This document shows, one piece after another, positions 15,481 through 24,028 of a stretch of DNA of 39,360 nt. Source of the stretch: B33-G16 sp964611035 (GTDB lineage: Bacteria; Desulfobacterota; DSM-4660; Desulfatiglandales; B25-G16); contig CAZSWT010000028.1 of assembly GCA_964611035.1 (NCBI GenBank), positions 1 through 39,360 on the forward strand, in the 5' to 3' direction. Under the pieces are notes generated by a model. That model saw nothing but the letters and a program-made list of their open reading frames with translations. It did not search any database and had not been told where the DNA came from. Each line of letters begins with the position of its first letter. Position 1 is the first letter of the stretch. The position numbers and the translations under genes were made by a program.

Positions 15481-16815
15481 ATGAAATCTTTTCAACTAAT
15501 TGGCTTGGCTGCTGCCTTTTGTATGGCTCTTATTCTAAGCAATACCTTTCTATGCCACGCATATGAGGATACTCAGTGTTTTCAATGCCATACAAGTGCC
15601 AAAAAATTGATCGAAGCAACCAGGGAGATCGCTAAAGCGAGACCAGCTCTTAAGTCTGCAGAGACAAGTGGTGAAGGGTGAGGCGGTGCTGTGGAGTCGT
15701 TGGCTCCGCACGAGAAGATTCTTGTTGACAGTGACATTGTTGATGATGAAAACCATGGAGAGATTGCATGCCATGAATGCCATGGCGGTAACCCAGATGA
15801 CCCCAATTGGAAGACAGCCCATAAGGGCGTTGTGAAAGATCCTACCTATCCTGACGCCAGCACAGCGTGTGGAGATTGTCATGATGAGATTAATGAGAAT
15901 TACCAAAAGAGTCTTCATGTCAGCCTGAGACCGTATAAATTAATAATTGATGAAAGGGCGAGCAGTAATACTGTAATTCGTAACAAATTAGGATGCGCAA
16001 TGAATACCCATTGTTCTAAGTGCCACAGCAGTTGCGGTCAGTGCCACATCAGCAGACCAAACTCAGTTGAAGGGGGATTTCTGGATGGGCACCTCTTTCA
16101 AAAGAAACCACCAATGCAGGAGGTCTGCACAGCCTGCCATGGGAGTCGTATACAGAAAGAATATCTTGGTGAGCACGAGGGGCTTTTACCGAGTATTCAC
16201 AAGGAAAAGTATATGAAATGCGACAAGTGCCATACCGGGGAGGAGATGCATGGCAACGGAAAGGATTACGCACACAGGTATGATGTGGAAAATGGGCCAA
16301 AATGTGTCGATTGTCACAAGGAGATATATAAAAGAGAGGCAAAGAATGTTATAACTCACAGGATTCATAAGGATAAGGCGAGTTGCCATGTCTGTCATTC
16401 TCAGCCCTATAATAATTGTAGCGCTTGCCATGTGGGCAAAGATAAGCAAGGCCTTGCCTTTTTCAAAACAAAATCCTCATGGTTTGATTTTAAGATTGGT
16501 TTCAATCCGTTGAAATCAGAAAAGAGACCTGAAAAATTCGTCACGTTACGGCATATACCTGTTGATCGGGGCACCTTTGATTTTTATGTGAAAGATGCCT
16601 TGAGTAACTTTGACACAGTGCCTACCTGGAAGCTTGCAACACCCCATAATATCAGGCTAAAAACAACACAGAATGCAAGCTGCAATGCATGCCATGGAAA
16701 TGAATCTCTTTTCTTGCTGGAAAAAGATGTAGAAGACAATGAAAAAGGGGCAAACAAAAATGTGATAGTTCCTGTTAATTTGATTCCAAAAAAGCAGAAA
16801 TGGCAACCAAAATAA
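15481..16815 (+). CDS. Eleven-haem periplasmic c-type cytochrome with in-frame UGA (probable selenocysteine)
   Basis: Read through one UGA (15679-15681), the frame encodes 444 residues. It has a signal peptide (MKSFQLIGLAAAFCMALILS and so on), a first haem site CFQCH at 33-37, UGA at residue 67 in the context SGEG-U-GGAVE, then ten more CxxCH sites (CHECH, CGDCH, CSKCH, CGQCH, CTACH, CDKCH, CVDCH, CHVCH, CSACH, CNACH). A stem-loop follows the UGA at bacterial SECIS distance. If translation began at the GTG at 15691 instead, the product would lack a signal peptide and could not receive haem. The likely role is electron transfer in the periplasm, plausibly from the formate dehydrogenase under the same control. 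The ATG at 15481 has GAGAGGG upstream; an earlier in-frame ATG at 15391 lies inside a hairpin. The alternative is a recent nonsense mutation. Confidence 0.75.
15682..15712 (+). promoter_or_regulatory. Candidate SECIS element in the cytochrome gene
   Basis: Just after the UGA, GTGC (15686-15689) pairs with GCAC (15108+600, i.e. 15708-15711), and GGAG (15693-15696) pairs with CTCC (15704-15707). This leaves a 3-nt bulge and a 7-nt loop UCGUUGG at 15697-15703. The loop begins 16 nt after the UGA, close to the spacing in the E. coli fdhF SECIS, which also has a bulged upper stem and a G/U-containing loop. Confidence 0.55.
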
Positions 16816-16956
16816 GTAGTTGCAAAATAGTTCTTTGAGAGGAGGTGAGAAGAAAGTCAATAGATGCCTTTTGTGATAGTTCTATTCTTTTAATATAGAT
16901 ACAATAGTAATTATTTGCTTAAATATTTAACAATAAAACAATAAGGAGAAGTTTTT

Positions 16957-17394
16957 ATGAAAAAGAAACATTTGATTTTGATAATTGTGTTAATGATCAG
17001 CGCTACATTTGCCTTTAATGCATCTTTGGCATTGGCCAAGGATATGACAGCTAAAGATTTTGAGAAAGAGTCACTAAAGCATATTGCTACAATCTCTGTA
17101 TCTGAGGCCAAGGCAATTCTTGATAAGGGCGGATTCACTTTCCTTGATGTCAGGACGGAAAAAGAGTATAAGAAGGGGCATATACCTGGCGCAAAAAACG
17201 TTCCCAGGGGTAAACTTGAGTATGATATTGGCAAGGATATCTCTGATAAGAATGCAGCAGTTGTAGTGTATTGCAAGACAGGTGGTAGGTCTTGCCTGGG
17301 AACCTATACTCTTGTGAGGATGGGTTATAAGAATCTGAAAAGTATGGATGGAGGCTGGAAGGCCTGGGCAAAAGCTGGGTATCCAGTAGAGTAA
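16957..17394 (+). CDS. Periplasmic single-domain rhodanese
   Basis: A 145-residue protein with a signal peptide (MKKKHLILIIVLMISATFAF and so on, probable cleavage near residue 26). Its rhodanese domain has FLDVRTEKEYKKGHIPGAKN near 62-81 and the active-site loop CKTGGRS with Cys106; a second Cys113 follows. Rhodaneses carry a persulfide on the active cysteine. It lies 141 nt after the cytochrome with no visible terminator between them, and a strong terminator follows, so the two are probably one operon. Sulfur or selenium handling next to a periplasmic cytochrome is possible but unproven. The start has AAGGAG upstream. Confidence 0.85.
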   Translation: MKKKHLILIIVLMISATFAFNASLALAKDMTAKDFEKESLKHIATISVSEAKAILDKGGFTFLDVRTEKEYKKGHIPGAKNVPRGKLEYDIGKDISDKNAAVVVYCKTGGRSCLGTYTLVRMGYKNLKSMDGGWKAWAKAGYPVE

Positions 17395-17515
17395 ACCCTG
17401 TTAGGGTTCTGGATAGGCCATCGCAGTCTGTTTAATAAATGGAATACCACTTTATAGTGTCTAAGGTTCCGCACAGGCACTCTGACAGGGTAAACGAACT
17501 GATTATTTAATTTAT

Positions 17516-17552
17516 AAGGCAGTCAGCCTTAGGCTGACTGCCTTTATTTTTT
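17516..17552 (+). terminator. Strong terminator of the cytochrome-rhodanese operon
   Basis: A 13-bp perfect stem AAGGCAGTCAGCC/GGCTGACTGCCTT (17516-17528, 17532-17544) with loop TTA, followed by TATTTTTT. Confidence 0.92.
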
Positions 17553-17565
17553 ACTTTTACCTCTT

Positions 17566-17579
17566 TTGCAAAAATGCAA
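17566..17579. promoter_or_regulatory. Distal activator site TTGCA-N4-TGCAA (formate dehydrogenase)
   Basis: TTGCAAAAATGCAA, identical to the site at 15046. Here it lies 208 bp before the proximal site instead of 88 bp, because about 120 bp are present that the cytochrome control region lacks. Confidence 0.75.
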
Positions 17580-17698
17580 TAGTTTTTTTATTTGTATCTT
17601 TTGTCTAATAAGTAGTTAATTTAATAGTATAGGAAATCCCATTTTTAAACCAATAAGAACTGGGCCAAAGCATGTGATGGTCATTTTTGTCCCTTTAA

Positions 17699-17735
17699 CT
17701 TTAGGCACTTTAGGCACTTTAAACTTTAGGCACTT
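17699..17735. repeat. Short tandem repeat CTTTAGGCA
   Basis: Three copies of CTTTAGGCA, the third separated from the second by CTTTAAA. It lies in the extra ~120 bp between the two activator sites. Confidence 0.7.
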
Positions 17736-17773
17736 AACTTGATTCATAAAATAAAATGCAGCGTTGAAACCTA

Positions 17774-17787
17774 TTGCAATTTTGCAA
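17774..17787. promoter_or_regulatory. Proximal activator site TTGCA-N4-TGCAA (formate dehydrogenase)
   Basis: TTGCAATTTTGCAA, 110 bp before the promoter GG, the same distance as in the cytochrome operon. Confidence 0.75.
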
Positions 17788-17881
17788 TAAATCATTCTCC
17801 TTCAATCCTTTCTCTCTATCCTTCCTTGATGTATCTGTCTAAAATTATTATAGAATTTAAAATAGCTACGATTTCTATGTT

Positions 17882-17898
17882 TTGGCATTCAAATTGCT
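17882..17898 (+). promoter_or_regulatory. Sigma-54 promoter of the formate dehydrogenase operon
   Basis: TTGGCATTCAAATTGCT has GG at 17884-17885, N10, and GC at 17896-17897. Only one base differs from the cytochrome promoter across the -24 to -12 elements. Confidence 0.85.
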
Positions 17899-18027
17899 TC
17901 CTCATAATTCATATCATAAGTATACCAATAATAAAAAAATCAAAAGTAAATGTAAGTAAATAGCAAAGTCAGCCTGTAACCATTAACAACCGCTTCTTTT
18001 AAAACATAGAAGAAAGGAGGTTAGCGG

Positions 18028-21000
18028 ATGAAGATTAATAGACGACAATTTTTGAAGATTTCTGTAGGAACTGCCGCAGGTGTGATGGCCCTTGGTTTGG
18101 GTATGGATCTGAAACCAGTCAAATCCTATGCACAAACATTAAAGATCAGGTATGCAAAAGAGACCACCACAATCTGCCCGTATTGCGCAGTAGGATGCGG
18201 TATCATTGTTCACACCAGCAAAGGCGCATCAGGGAAGGTTATCAATGCAGAGGGTGACCCAGATCATCCTATCAATGAAGGCTCTCTCTGCTCCAAGGGC
18301 GCTGCACTCAGTCAACTGGTTAACAATGAAAACAGATTGATCACTCCCCTTTACCGTAAACCATACAGTAGTGAATGGCAGCAGGTTTCTTGGGATTGGG
18401 CCCTTTATAAGATCGCATTAAATATAAAGCATACCAGGGATGAAACGTTTTCTTATAAAAATAGTAAAGGGCAGGTGGTGAATCGAACAGAATCCATAGC
18501 TCACGTTGGGAGCGCCGCTCTTGACAATGAGGAGTGCTGGGCAATACAGGCCATGATGAGGGCTATGGGGCTCGTCTATATTGAGCACCAGGCCCGTATC
18601 TGACACAGCGCTACAGTTGCGGCTCTGGCAGAGTCGTTCGGACGCGGCGCAATGACAAATCACTGGATCGACATTCGAAACAGTGACTGTATTTTAATTA
18701 TGGGTTCCAATGCTGCCGAAAACCACCCTATCTCATTCAAGTGGGTGACCGAGGCTATGAAGAGGGGAGGTAAGCTGATAAGCGTTGATCCACGATTTAC
18801 AAGGACATCATCAAAGGCCGATTTTTTTACCCCATTGAGATCAGGAACAGATATCGCGTTTCTGGGCGGAATGATCAAGTACATCATTGAAAATAATAAA
18901 TACTTTAAGGAATACCTGGCTGAGTATACAAATGCCGCCTTCATTGTGGCTGATAAATTTGACTTCAAGGATGGCCTCTTTTCCGGTTATGATCCCAAGA
19001 CCCGCACGTACAACAAAAGCACGTGGGCATTTGAAAAAGATGAAAATGGCAATCCAAGTAAAGACAGGACGCTTCAAGATCCACGCTGTGTATTTCAGTT
19101 ATTAAGGAAACACTTTAGCAGATATGACCTGGATACGGTATCTTCAGTTACCGGGACACCCAAAGAAGATCTTGTGAAGGTTTATAAAATGTACTCGGCA
19201 ACGGGGGAAAAAGGCATGGCCGGAACCATTATGTATGCCATGGGCTGGACACAGCACACCGTAGGTGTTCAAAATATACGAACTATGGCTATTATACAAT
19301 TATTATTGGGGAACATGGGCGTGGCTGGAGGTGGTGTCAATGCCCTCAGAGGAGAATCGAATGTTCAAGGCTCTACTGATCACTGTATTCTCTACCACAT
19401 ATGGCCTGGTTACCTGAAAACCCCTAAGGCATCTCAAGCGAGCCTCTCCGATTACAATGCCAAATATACTCCAAAGACCAATGATCCTTTAAGTGCAAAT
19501 TGGTGGGGAAATTACCCAAAATACTCAGTGAGTCTGCTCAAGTCTTTTTTTGGGAGAAAGGCTACAAATGCGAATGACTTCGGCTACAACTGGCTTCCTA
19601 AGCTGGATGATGGCAAGGCCTATACCTGGCTTGATATCTTTGATGAGATGTATAAGGGGAACTTTAAAGGCTTCTTTGCCTGGGGACAGAACCCGGCAAG
19701 TTCAGGGGCCAATGCGAACAAGACTCGACAGGCATTGGCAAAGCTGGACTGGTTGGTTAATGTGAATATCTTTGATAATGAGACAGGATCATTTTGGAAA
19801 GGCCCGGGCATGGATCCAAAAAGGATTAAGACCGAGGTCTTTATGCTGCCATGTGCAGTATCTGTTGAAAAAGAGGGATCCATTACCAACAGCGGTCGCT
19901 GGATGCAGTGGCGTTATAAGGCGACTGAACCACGAGGGGATTCCAGACCAGACGGAGATATCATGACAGACCTGTTCAAGAAGGTCAGATACCTCTATCG
20001 CAGAGACCAAAATGCAGTTTTTCCGGAGCCTATCCTCAACCTGAAATGGAACTACACTACCAACAGAAGATTTGACGCACATAAGATGGCAAAGGAAATA
20101 AATGGGTATTTTCTGAGAGATATCACTGTTAAGGGCAAGTCATTTAAGAAGGGAGATCTGGTCCCCAGTTTTGCCTATCTCCAGGCAGATGGCTCTACGA
20201 GTAGTGCTAATTGGCTTTATTGCAATTCATATACCAATAAGGGAAATATGGCAGCCCGAAGAACGAGAGAGAAATCAGGCATTGGCCTGAATCTGGAATG
20301 GTCCTGGTGCTGGCCTGTAAATCGGCGCATTATCTATAATAGGGCATCGGTGGACAAATATGGAAACCCCTGGGATAAGGAACATCCTGTTATCAGATGG
20401 AACGGTTCAAAATGGGTTGGCGATGTCCCTGATGGTGGCTGGCCACCCATGCTCAAACCTGATGGCACTCCGAATCCCAAGACAAAGTATCCCTTTATTA
20501 TGAAACCGGAAGGACATGCCCGTGTCTTCGGGCCTGGAAGGGCAGACGGACCTTTTCCGGAGCACTACGAGCCTCTTGAATGTCCCGTGGAGAAAAACCT
20601 GTTCTCCAGTCGGGTTATCAATCCAACAGCGCCCATCTACAAGACAGATATGGATGCTTACAGGACATGCGATCCCAGGTATCCCTTTGTGTGTACCACC
20701 TACAGGGTCAGCGAGCACTGGCAGACTGGTGTTATGACCAGATGGCAACCATGGCTGCTGGAGACCCAACCTCAGCTCTTTGTGGAGATGAGCCCGGAGC
20801 TTGCCATGTTACGAGGAGTAAAGAACGGAGAAAAGGTTATTGTGGAATCAGCCAGGGGAAAGGTAAAGGCTGTAGCTCTTGTTACTAAGCGCTTCAGACC
20901 TTTTACAATACAGGGCACTGTGGTTCATCAGGTAGGGCTACCATGGCATTTCGGATGGGTCTATCCCAAGGATGGCGGTGATTCAGCCAACCTGCTGACA

Positions 21001-21072
21001 CCATCAACAGGTGACCCAAATACCAGGATACCTGAAACAAAGGCCTTTATGGTTAACGTCAAGAAGATATAA
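18028..21072 (+). CDS. fdhA: Formate dehydrogenase catalytic subunit, selenocysteine-containing, Tat-exported
   Basis: 1014 residues when the UGA at 18601-18603 is read as selenocysteine (residue 192). It oxidises formate to CO2 at a Mo or W bis-pyranopterin centre. The N-terminus has a Tat signal (NRRQFLK, residues 4-10). An Fe-S motif follows, C50-x2-C53-x3-C57-x30-C88. Sec192 lies in HQARI-U-HSATVAALAESFGRG, the classical FDH active-site context with the His next to Sec. The C-terminal part holds the molydopterin dinucleotide-binding region (MSPELAMLRGVKNGEKV and following). The start has AAGGAGG upstream. No stop other than the UGA breaks the frame. FdhB follows 12 nt later; no cytochrome b subunit is present, so this is a soluble periplasmic FdhAB type as in Desulfovibrio. 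Confidence 0.93.
18601..18640 (+). promoter_or_regulatory. UGA selenocysteine codon and SECIS of fdhA
   Basis: The UGA at 18601-18603 is followed by a stem-loop with TGC (18618-18620) paired to GCA (18628-18630) around GGCUCUG. This sits at the same place as the upper stem of the E. coli fdhF SECIS. The coding context makes selenocysteine insertion nearly certain; the exact fold is my hand prediction. Confidence 0.75.
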
Positions 21073-21084
21073 GGAGGTGATCTG

Positions 21085-21834
21085 ATGGAAGGAAAGGCAT
21101 TTTTTATTGATACTACGTTATGTACCGGATGCAGGGGTTGTCAGATTGCCTGTAAGCAATGGAATCAACTCCCTGCTACCAAGACAGAGAACTGGGGAAG
21201 TTTTCAGAACCCCAAAGATCTTTCATTTTACACCTATAAACTGGTTCGGTTTTCTGAAGATATAGGAGACGATGGCAAACCTGTATGGTATTTTTTCCCG
21301 GATCAGTGCAGGCATTGTGTTGATCCACCTTGTAAGGAGATACCTGAGGACCCGAATGCTATTATTGTAGATGAGCTTACCGGTGCGGTTCTTTACACCG
21401 ATAAACTGAAAAAGGTGAACAGCGAAGATGTGCAGGAGGCATGTCCGTACAATATACCCAGGGCTCAACCAGGAACTGGGTATATAGCCAAATGCACAAT
21501 GTGCGTTGATCGGGTCCATAATGGGCTTCTGCCGGCCTGTGTCAAGACATGCCCGACAGGGGCCATGAATTTTGGGGACAGGGATAAGATGGTTTCCCTG
21601 GCCAAAAAACGTCTGGCTGAGGTGAAGGGAAAGTTCCCAAAGGCAACATTGTCTGGTATTGAGGATACCAGGGTCTTCTATCTCCTGGCTGATGAGCCTG
21701 CCAAGTATCATGAATATGCTCAGGCCACAATAATACCAGGAGGGATAGACAGAAAGATGGCCTTAAAGCGAATTGCCAAACCATTAAAAGAATTGTCGAA
21801 GGAGTGGCAATTGCTTCATAAATTGGCAAGTTAA
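21085..21834 (+). CDS. fdhB: Formate dehydrogenase iron-sulfur subunit
   Basis: A 249-residue ferredoxin-like subunit that takes electrons from FdhA. Four cysteine clusters are visible: CTGCRGCQIACK (13-24), CRHCVDPPCKE (near 73-83) followed by a lone CPYNIP cysteine, CTMCVDRVHNG, and CVKTCPTGAM. This is enough for about four [4Fe-4S] centres. It has no own signal and no C-terminal membrane helix, so it is exported with FdhA through Tat and stays soluble. GGAGGTGAT precedes its ATG. A terminator follows directly. Confidence 0.93.
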   Translation: MEGKAFFIDTTLCTGCRGCQIACKQWNQLPATKTENWGSFQNPKDLSFYTYKLVRFSEDIGDDGKPVWYFFPDQCRHCVDPPCKEIPEDPNAIIVDELTGAVLYTDKLKKVNSEDVQEACPYNIPRAQPGTGYIAKCTMCVDRVHNGLLPACVKTCPTGAMNFGDRDKMVSLAKKRLAEVKGKFPKATLSGIEDTRVFYLLADEPAKYHEYAQATIIPGGIDRKMALKRIAKPLKELSKEWQLLHKLAS

Positions 21835-21853
21835 CAGAACCCCCCCTAACAGA

Positions 21854-21885
21854 AAGGGTGCCTTTTATAGGGGCACCCTTTTTAT
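21854..21885 (+). terminator. Terminator after fdhAB
   Basis: A 9-bp stem AAGGGTGCC/GGCACCCTT (21854-21862, 21872-21880) with a 9-nt loop, then a T-run. Confidence 0.9.
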
Positions 21886-21920
21886 TTAGATCACAACGTA
21901 TATGAGATGAGAAGACTATT

Positions 21921-22766
21921 ATGAGCAATGAATTGTTACACCAAATAGATCGGCTTATCCAAAAGAGACCTATGTACAAAGAGGCCCTATCTGTATACAG
22001 GGATATAGTAATTTTTCTTAATGAGATTAAACCTGAGATCAAATATGGAGTGAAGGATGAGGTAATAGGCGAAATTAAGGTAAAGGAAGGATTTCCTTTG
22101 TTTTCAAGAGAGGATTTGCCCCTTGATCTAAAAGCTGCCTCCTCCCTGTTCAAGCGTTTATTAGAGCATTTGTCTTCAAAAAAAAGGAAAGATAAGGAGG
22201 CCTTAGAAAAGGCGTTGAGCAAGGCACGAGCTAATCCTGGTTGGTTAAAAAATCTTATTACTGCGTTTCTTTCACGCGATGAAACAACCGTGACCAGCAT
22301 GGCTAAAGAGGTCAATCTCGAGCCAATGGTTATTAAATTTTTAACACATATGTCCTTGAGGCCTTCTCTAAATATCCTGAAAGAATCGGCTGGGGAAAGG
22401 ATTGAAAAGGATGGCTGGAATTATGGTTACTGTCCCCTGTGCGGCTCCTATCCAGATATGGCCTATTTAGGTGATCAGGGAAAGAGGTTTCTCCACTGTG
22501 AACTCTGTGGCTATGAATGGTACTATCCAAGACTAAAATGCCCCTTTTGCGAGAATGATCAACCTAAAAAGCTTGGATACTTTGTAAGCGAGGAAGAGGA
22601 GGGCTTTAGAGTTGATTTCTGCAAAAAGTGCAATCGCTATATTAAGACATTAGATATGAGGATTATTGAGCAGCCAGCTCCATTGGAGTTGGAAAACCTT
22701 ATTACCTTGCACTTAGATATGCTTGCCCATGAGCAAGGCTTTAAAGCTGGTAATTGCCCTTCCTGA
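21921..22766 (+). CDS. fdhE: Formate dehydrogenase accessory protein FdhE
   Basis: A 281-residue cytoplasmic maturation factor for formate dehydrogenases; in E. coli FdhE interacts with the catalytic subunit and binds iron. The second half has the diagnostic Cys-rich rubredoxin-like sequence CPLCGSYPDMAYL, CELCGYEWYYPRLKCPFCEND and CKKCNRYIKTLD (about residues 172-242). The N-terminal half is helical and divergent, as usual. It follows fdhAB after a terminator, so it may have its own weak promoter or depend on read-through. Confidence 0.9.
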   Translation: MSNELLHQIDRLIQKRPMYKEALSVYRDIVIFLNEIKPEIKYGVKDEVIGEIKVKEGFPLFSREDLPLDLKAASSLFKRLLEHLSSKKRKDKEALEKALSKARANPGWLKNLITAFLSRDETTVTSMAKEVNLEPMVIKFLTHMSLRPSLNILKESAGERIEKDGWNYGYCPLCGSYPDMAYLGDQGKRFLHCELCGYEWYYPRLKCPFCENDQPKKLGYFVSEEEEGFRVDFCKKCNRYIKTLDMRIIEQPAPLELENLITLHLDMLAHEQGFKAGNCPS

Positions 22767-23129
22767 GAAACTTAATCTGGAAAAGAGCATGTAGAAGTCT
22801 TTTTTTGCTTTATGCCCTTGAAACAAGGTCCCGTGCTCGGGTCCGGATAATTGGGATTTATTGCAACGTTACAATTACTATTATAGTCTCCCTCTGGCAA
22901 ATCCCGATTATCCGGATCACTTCTGTGCCTTTATGAGGGCATAACAAAAAAAAACACATCCCCATGCTCTACGTAGAGTTTCTTTTATATATAACCCTGA
23001 AGCGCCATTCGGCCTTGAGCTCATGGCCGAGAGGAAGCGCCGGGGTCATTTTTTAGATTGAAAGAGTTAGATTTTTTGACAGATGCTTATCTACCCGATG
23101 AGATGTAAAAATTAAAAGGGAGGTATGAG
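22767..23129. other. Non-coding gap with large palindromes before the hydrogenase genes
   Basis: No gene. It holds the nested inverted repeat at 22811-22943, a perfect palindrome CTCTACGTAGAG near 22966-22977, and a stem TCGGCC/GGCCGA around 23010-23031 close to two direct copies of GAAGCGCC. TTGACA at about 23077 could be a -35 box, but the matching -10 is poor. Confidence 0.5.
22811..22943. repeat. Nested inverted repeat, MITE-like
   Basis: Outer arms TATGCCCT (22811-22818) and AGGGCATA (22936-22943). The inner arms are a 17-bp near-perfect repeat beginning CCGGATAATTGGG at 22843, ending at 22859 and mirrored at 22899-22915. Confidence 0.6.
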
Positions 23130-24023
23130 ATGTCTGGTGTTAAAGAAATACCGGCAGTTTGGATTGGAGGCGGAACCTGTGGCGGGTGCTCTATTTCTGC
23201 TCTCAATACAGTGGCTCCTTCCATAAAGAATGTGCTGATTGATGAGGTGGTGCCGGGAAGGCATATCAGCTTGAAGTTTCATACAAATATTTCGGCAGGT
23301 TCAGGGGATCTGGTGATACGGGTAATAGAGGATACCGGTCGGGAATATGAGGGCCAGTTCCTCTTGATCGTGGAAGGGGGGGTCCCCACTGCTGATGGGG
23401 GTGTATACTGTATAGTAGGCGAGAGAAATGAGGAGCCAATACCATTCTACCAGTGGGTAGTTGAACTTGGTAAAAAGGCAATGGCCGTGATCGCCCTTGG
23501 AACCTGTGCCTCGTTCGGCGGAATACCAGGGGCAAAACCCAATCCTACTGGGGTGAAGTCGATAATGGACATCTTCAAAGAGGATGGGATTACCACTCCT
23601 CTTATCAATTTGCCAGGATGTCCTCCTCACCCGGATTGGTTCATCGGTACTGTGGCAAAACTTCTCATAGCTGGTCTGCCTAAATCGGAAGATTTAGATG
23701 ACTGGCTCCGGCCAAAGGATTTTTATGGGCAACTCATTCACGAGAACTGTCAGCGGAGGGCATATTTCGACGAGGGGAAGTTCGCCAAGAAGTTCGGTGA
23801 TCCGGGGTGTTTGTACGAGCTTGGGTGTAAGGGTCCTATTACCTATGCTGATTGTCCGATACGGCAGTGGAATAACGGTGTCAACTGGTGTATCAAATCT
23901 GGTATGGGATGCCAGGGATGCACCCAGCCGGAGTTCCCAGACTTTCTTGGCTCTTTTTATGAGAAACTCACTGATGTGGATATTCCCAGAATCGGTGAAT
24001 ATTGGAAAAAACTGGAGGATTGA
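23130..24023 (+). CDS. [NiFe] hydrogenase small subunit, cytoplasmic (no Tat signal)
   Basis: A 297-residue Fe-S subunit. Proximal cluster residues are C17 and C20 (WIGGGTCGGCS), the cysteine in ALGTCASFGG and that in LPGCPPHPDW. The C-terminal half carries HENCQRRAYFDEG, CLYELGCKGP and CPIRQWNNGVNW...GCQGC, the two further clusters typical of uptake-type small subunits. Group 1 enzymes usually begin with a long Tat leader; here the protein starts directly at MSGVKEIPAVWIGG, so the enzyme should be cytoplasmic. GGGAGG precedes the ATG. The large subunit follows after 5 nt. Confidence 0.92.
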   Translation: MSGVKEIPAVWIGGGTCGGCSISALNTVAPSIKNVLIDEVVPGRHISLKFHTNISAGSGDLVIRVIEDTGREYEGQFLLIVEGGVPTADGGVYCIVGERNEEPIPFYQWVVELGKKAMAVIALGTCASFGGIPGAKPNPTGVKSIMDIFKEDGITTPLINLPGCPPHPDWFIGTVAKLLIAGLPKSEDLDDWLRPKDFYGQLIHENCQRRAYFDEGKFAKKFGDPGCLYELGCKGPITYADCPIRQWNNGVNWCIKSGMGCQGCTQPEFPDFLGSFYEKLTDVDIPRIGEYWKKLED

Positions 24024-24028
24024 GAAAG

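Larger units (their letters stand above)
17395..18027. other. Terminator and control region before the formate dehydrogenase gene
   Basis: No gene. It has a possible long closing stem (ACCCTGT at about 17396 with ACAGGGT near 17485), the terminator at 17516, activator sites, a short tandem repeat, a sigma-54 promoter and a 130-nt leader. A short forward frame at 17739-17963 overlaps the promoter and is not a gene. Confidence 0.65.

Noticed and set aside
15691..16815. Separate cytochrome gene starting at GTG 15691
   Set aside because: It would lack a signal peptide, so haem could not be attached. The only possible ribosome site overlaps the UGA, and the frame is continuous with the upstream signal peptide and haem motif.
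17396..17491. A structured RNA (tRNA-Sec or Moco-type riboswitch) closed by ACCCTGT/ACAGGGT
   Set aside because: There is no T-loop sequence, no UCA anticodon stem and no recognisable riboswitch core. It lies before a terminator and is more likely the 3' untranslated part of the rhodanese transcript.
17739..17963. 74-codon forward frame before fdhA
   Set aside because: It covers the proximal activator site and the sigma-54 promoter, and has no ribosome site or family resemblance.
18028..18603. fdhA as a pseudogene truncated by a stop codon
   Set aside because: The stop is UGA at the exact conserved selenocysteine position of formate dehydrogenases, with a stem-loop after it.
21542..22315. 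257-codon reverse frame over fdhB and fdhE
   Set aside because: It spans two well-supported forward genes and their terminator, so it is a shadow frame.
22861..22874. TTGCAACGTTACAA as a third activator site before the hydrogenase genes
   Set aside because: The right arm is TACAA, not TGCAA. It lies in the loop of a repeat, and no GG-N10-GC promoter follows at a suitable distance.
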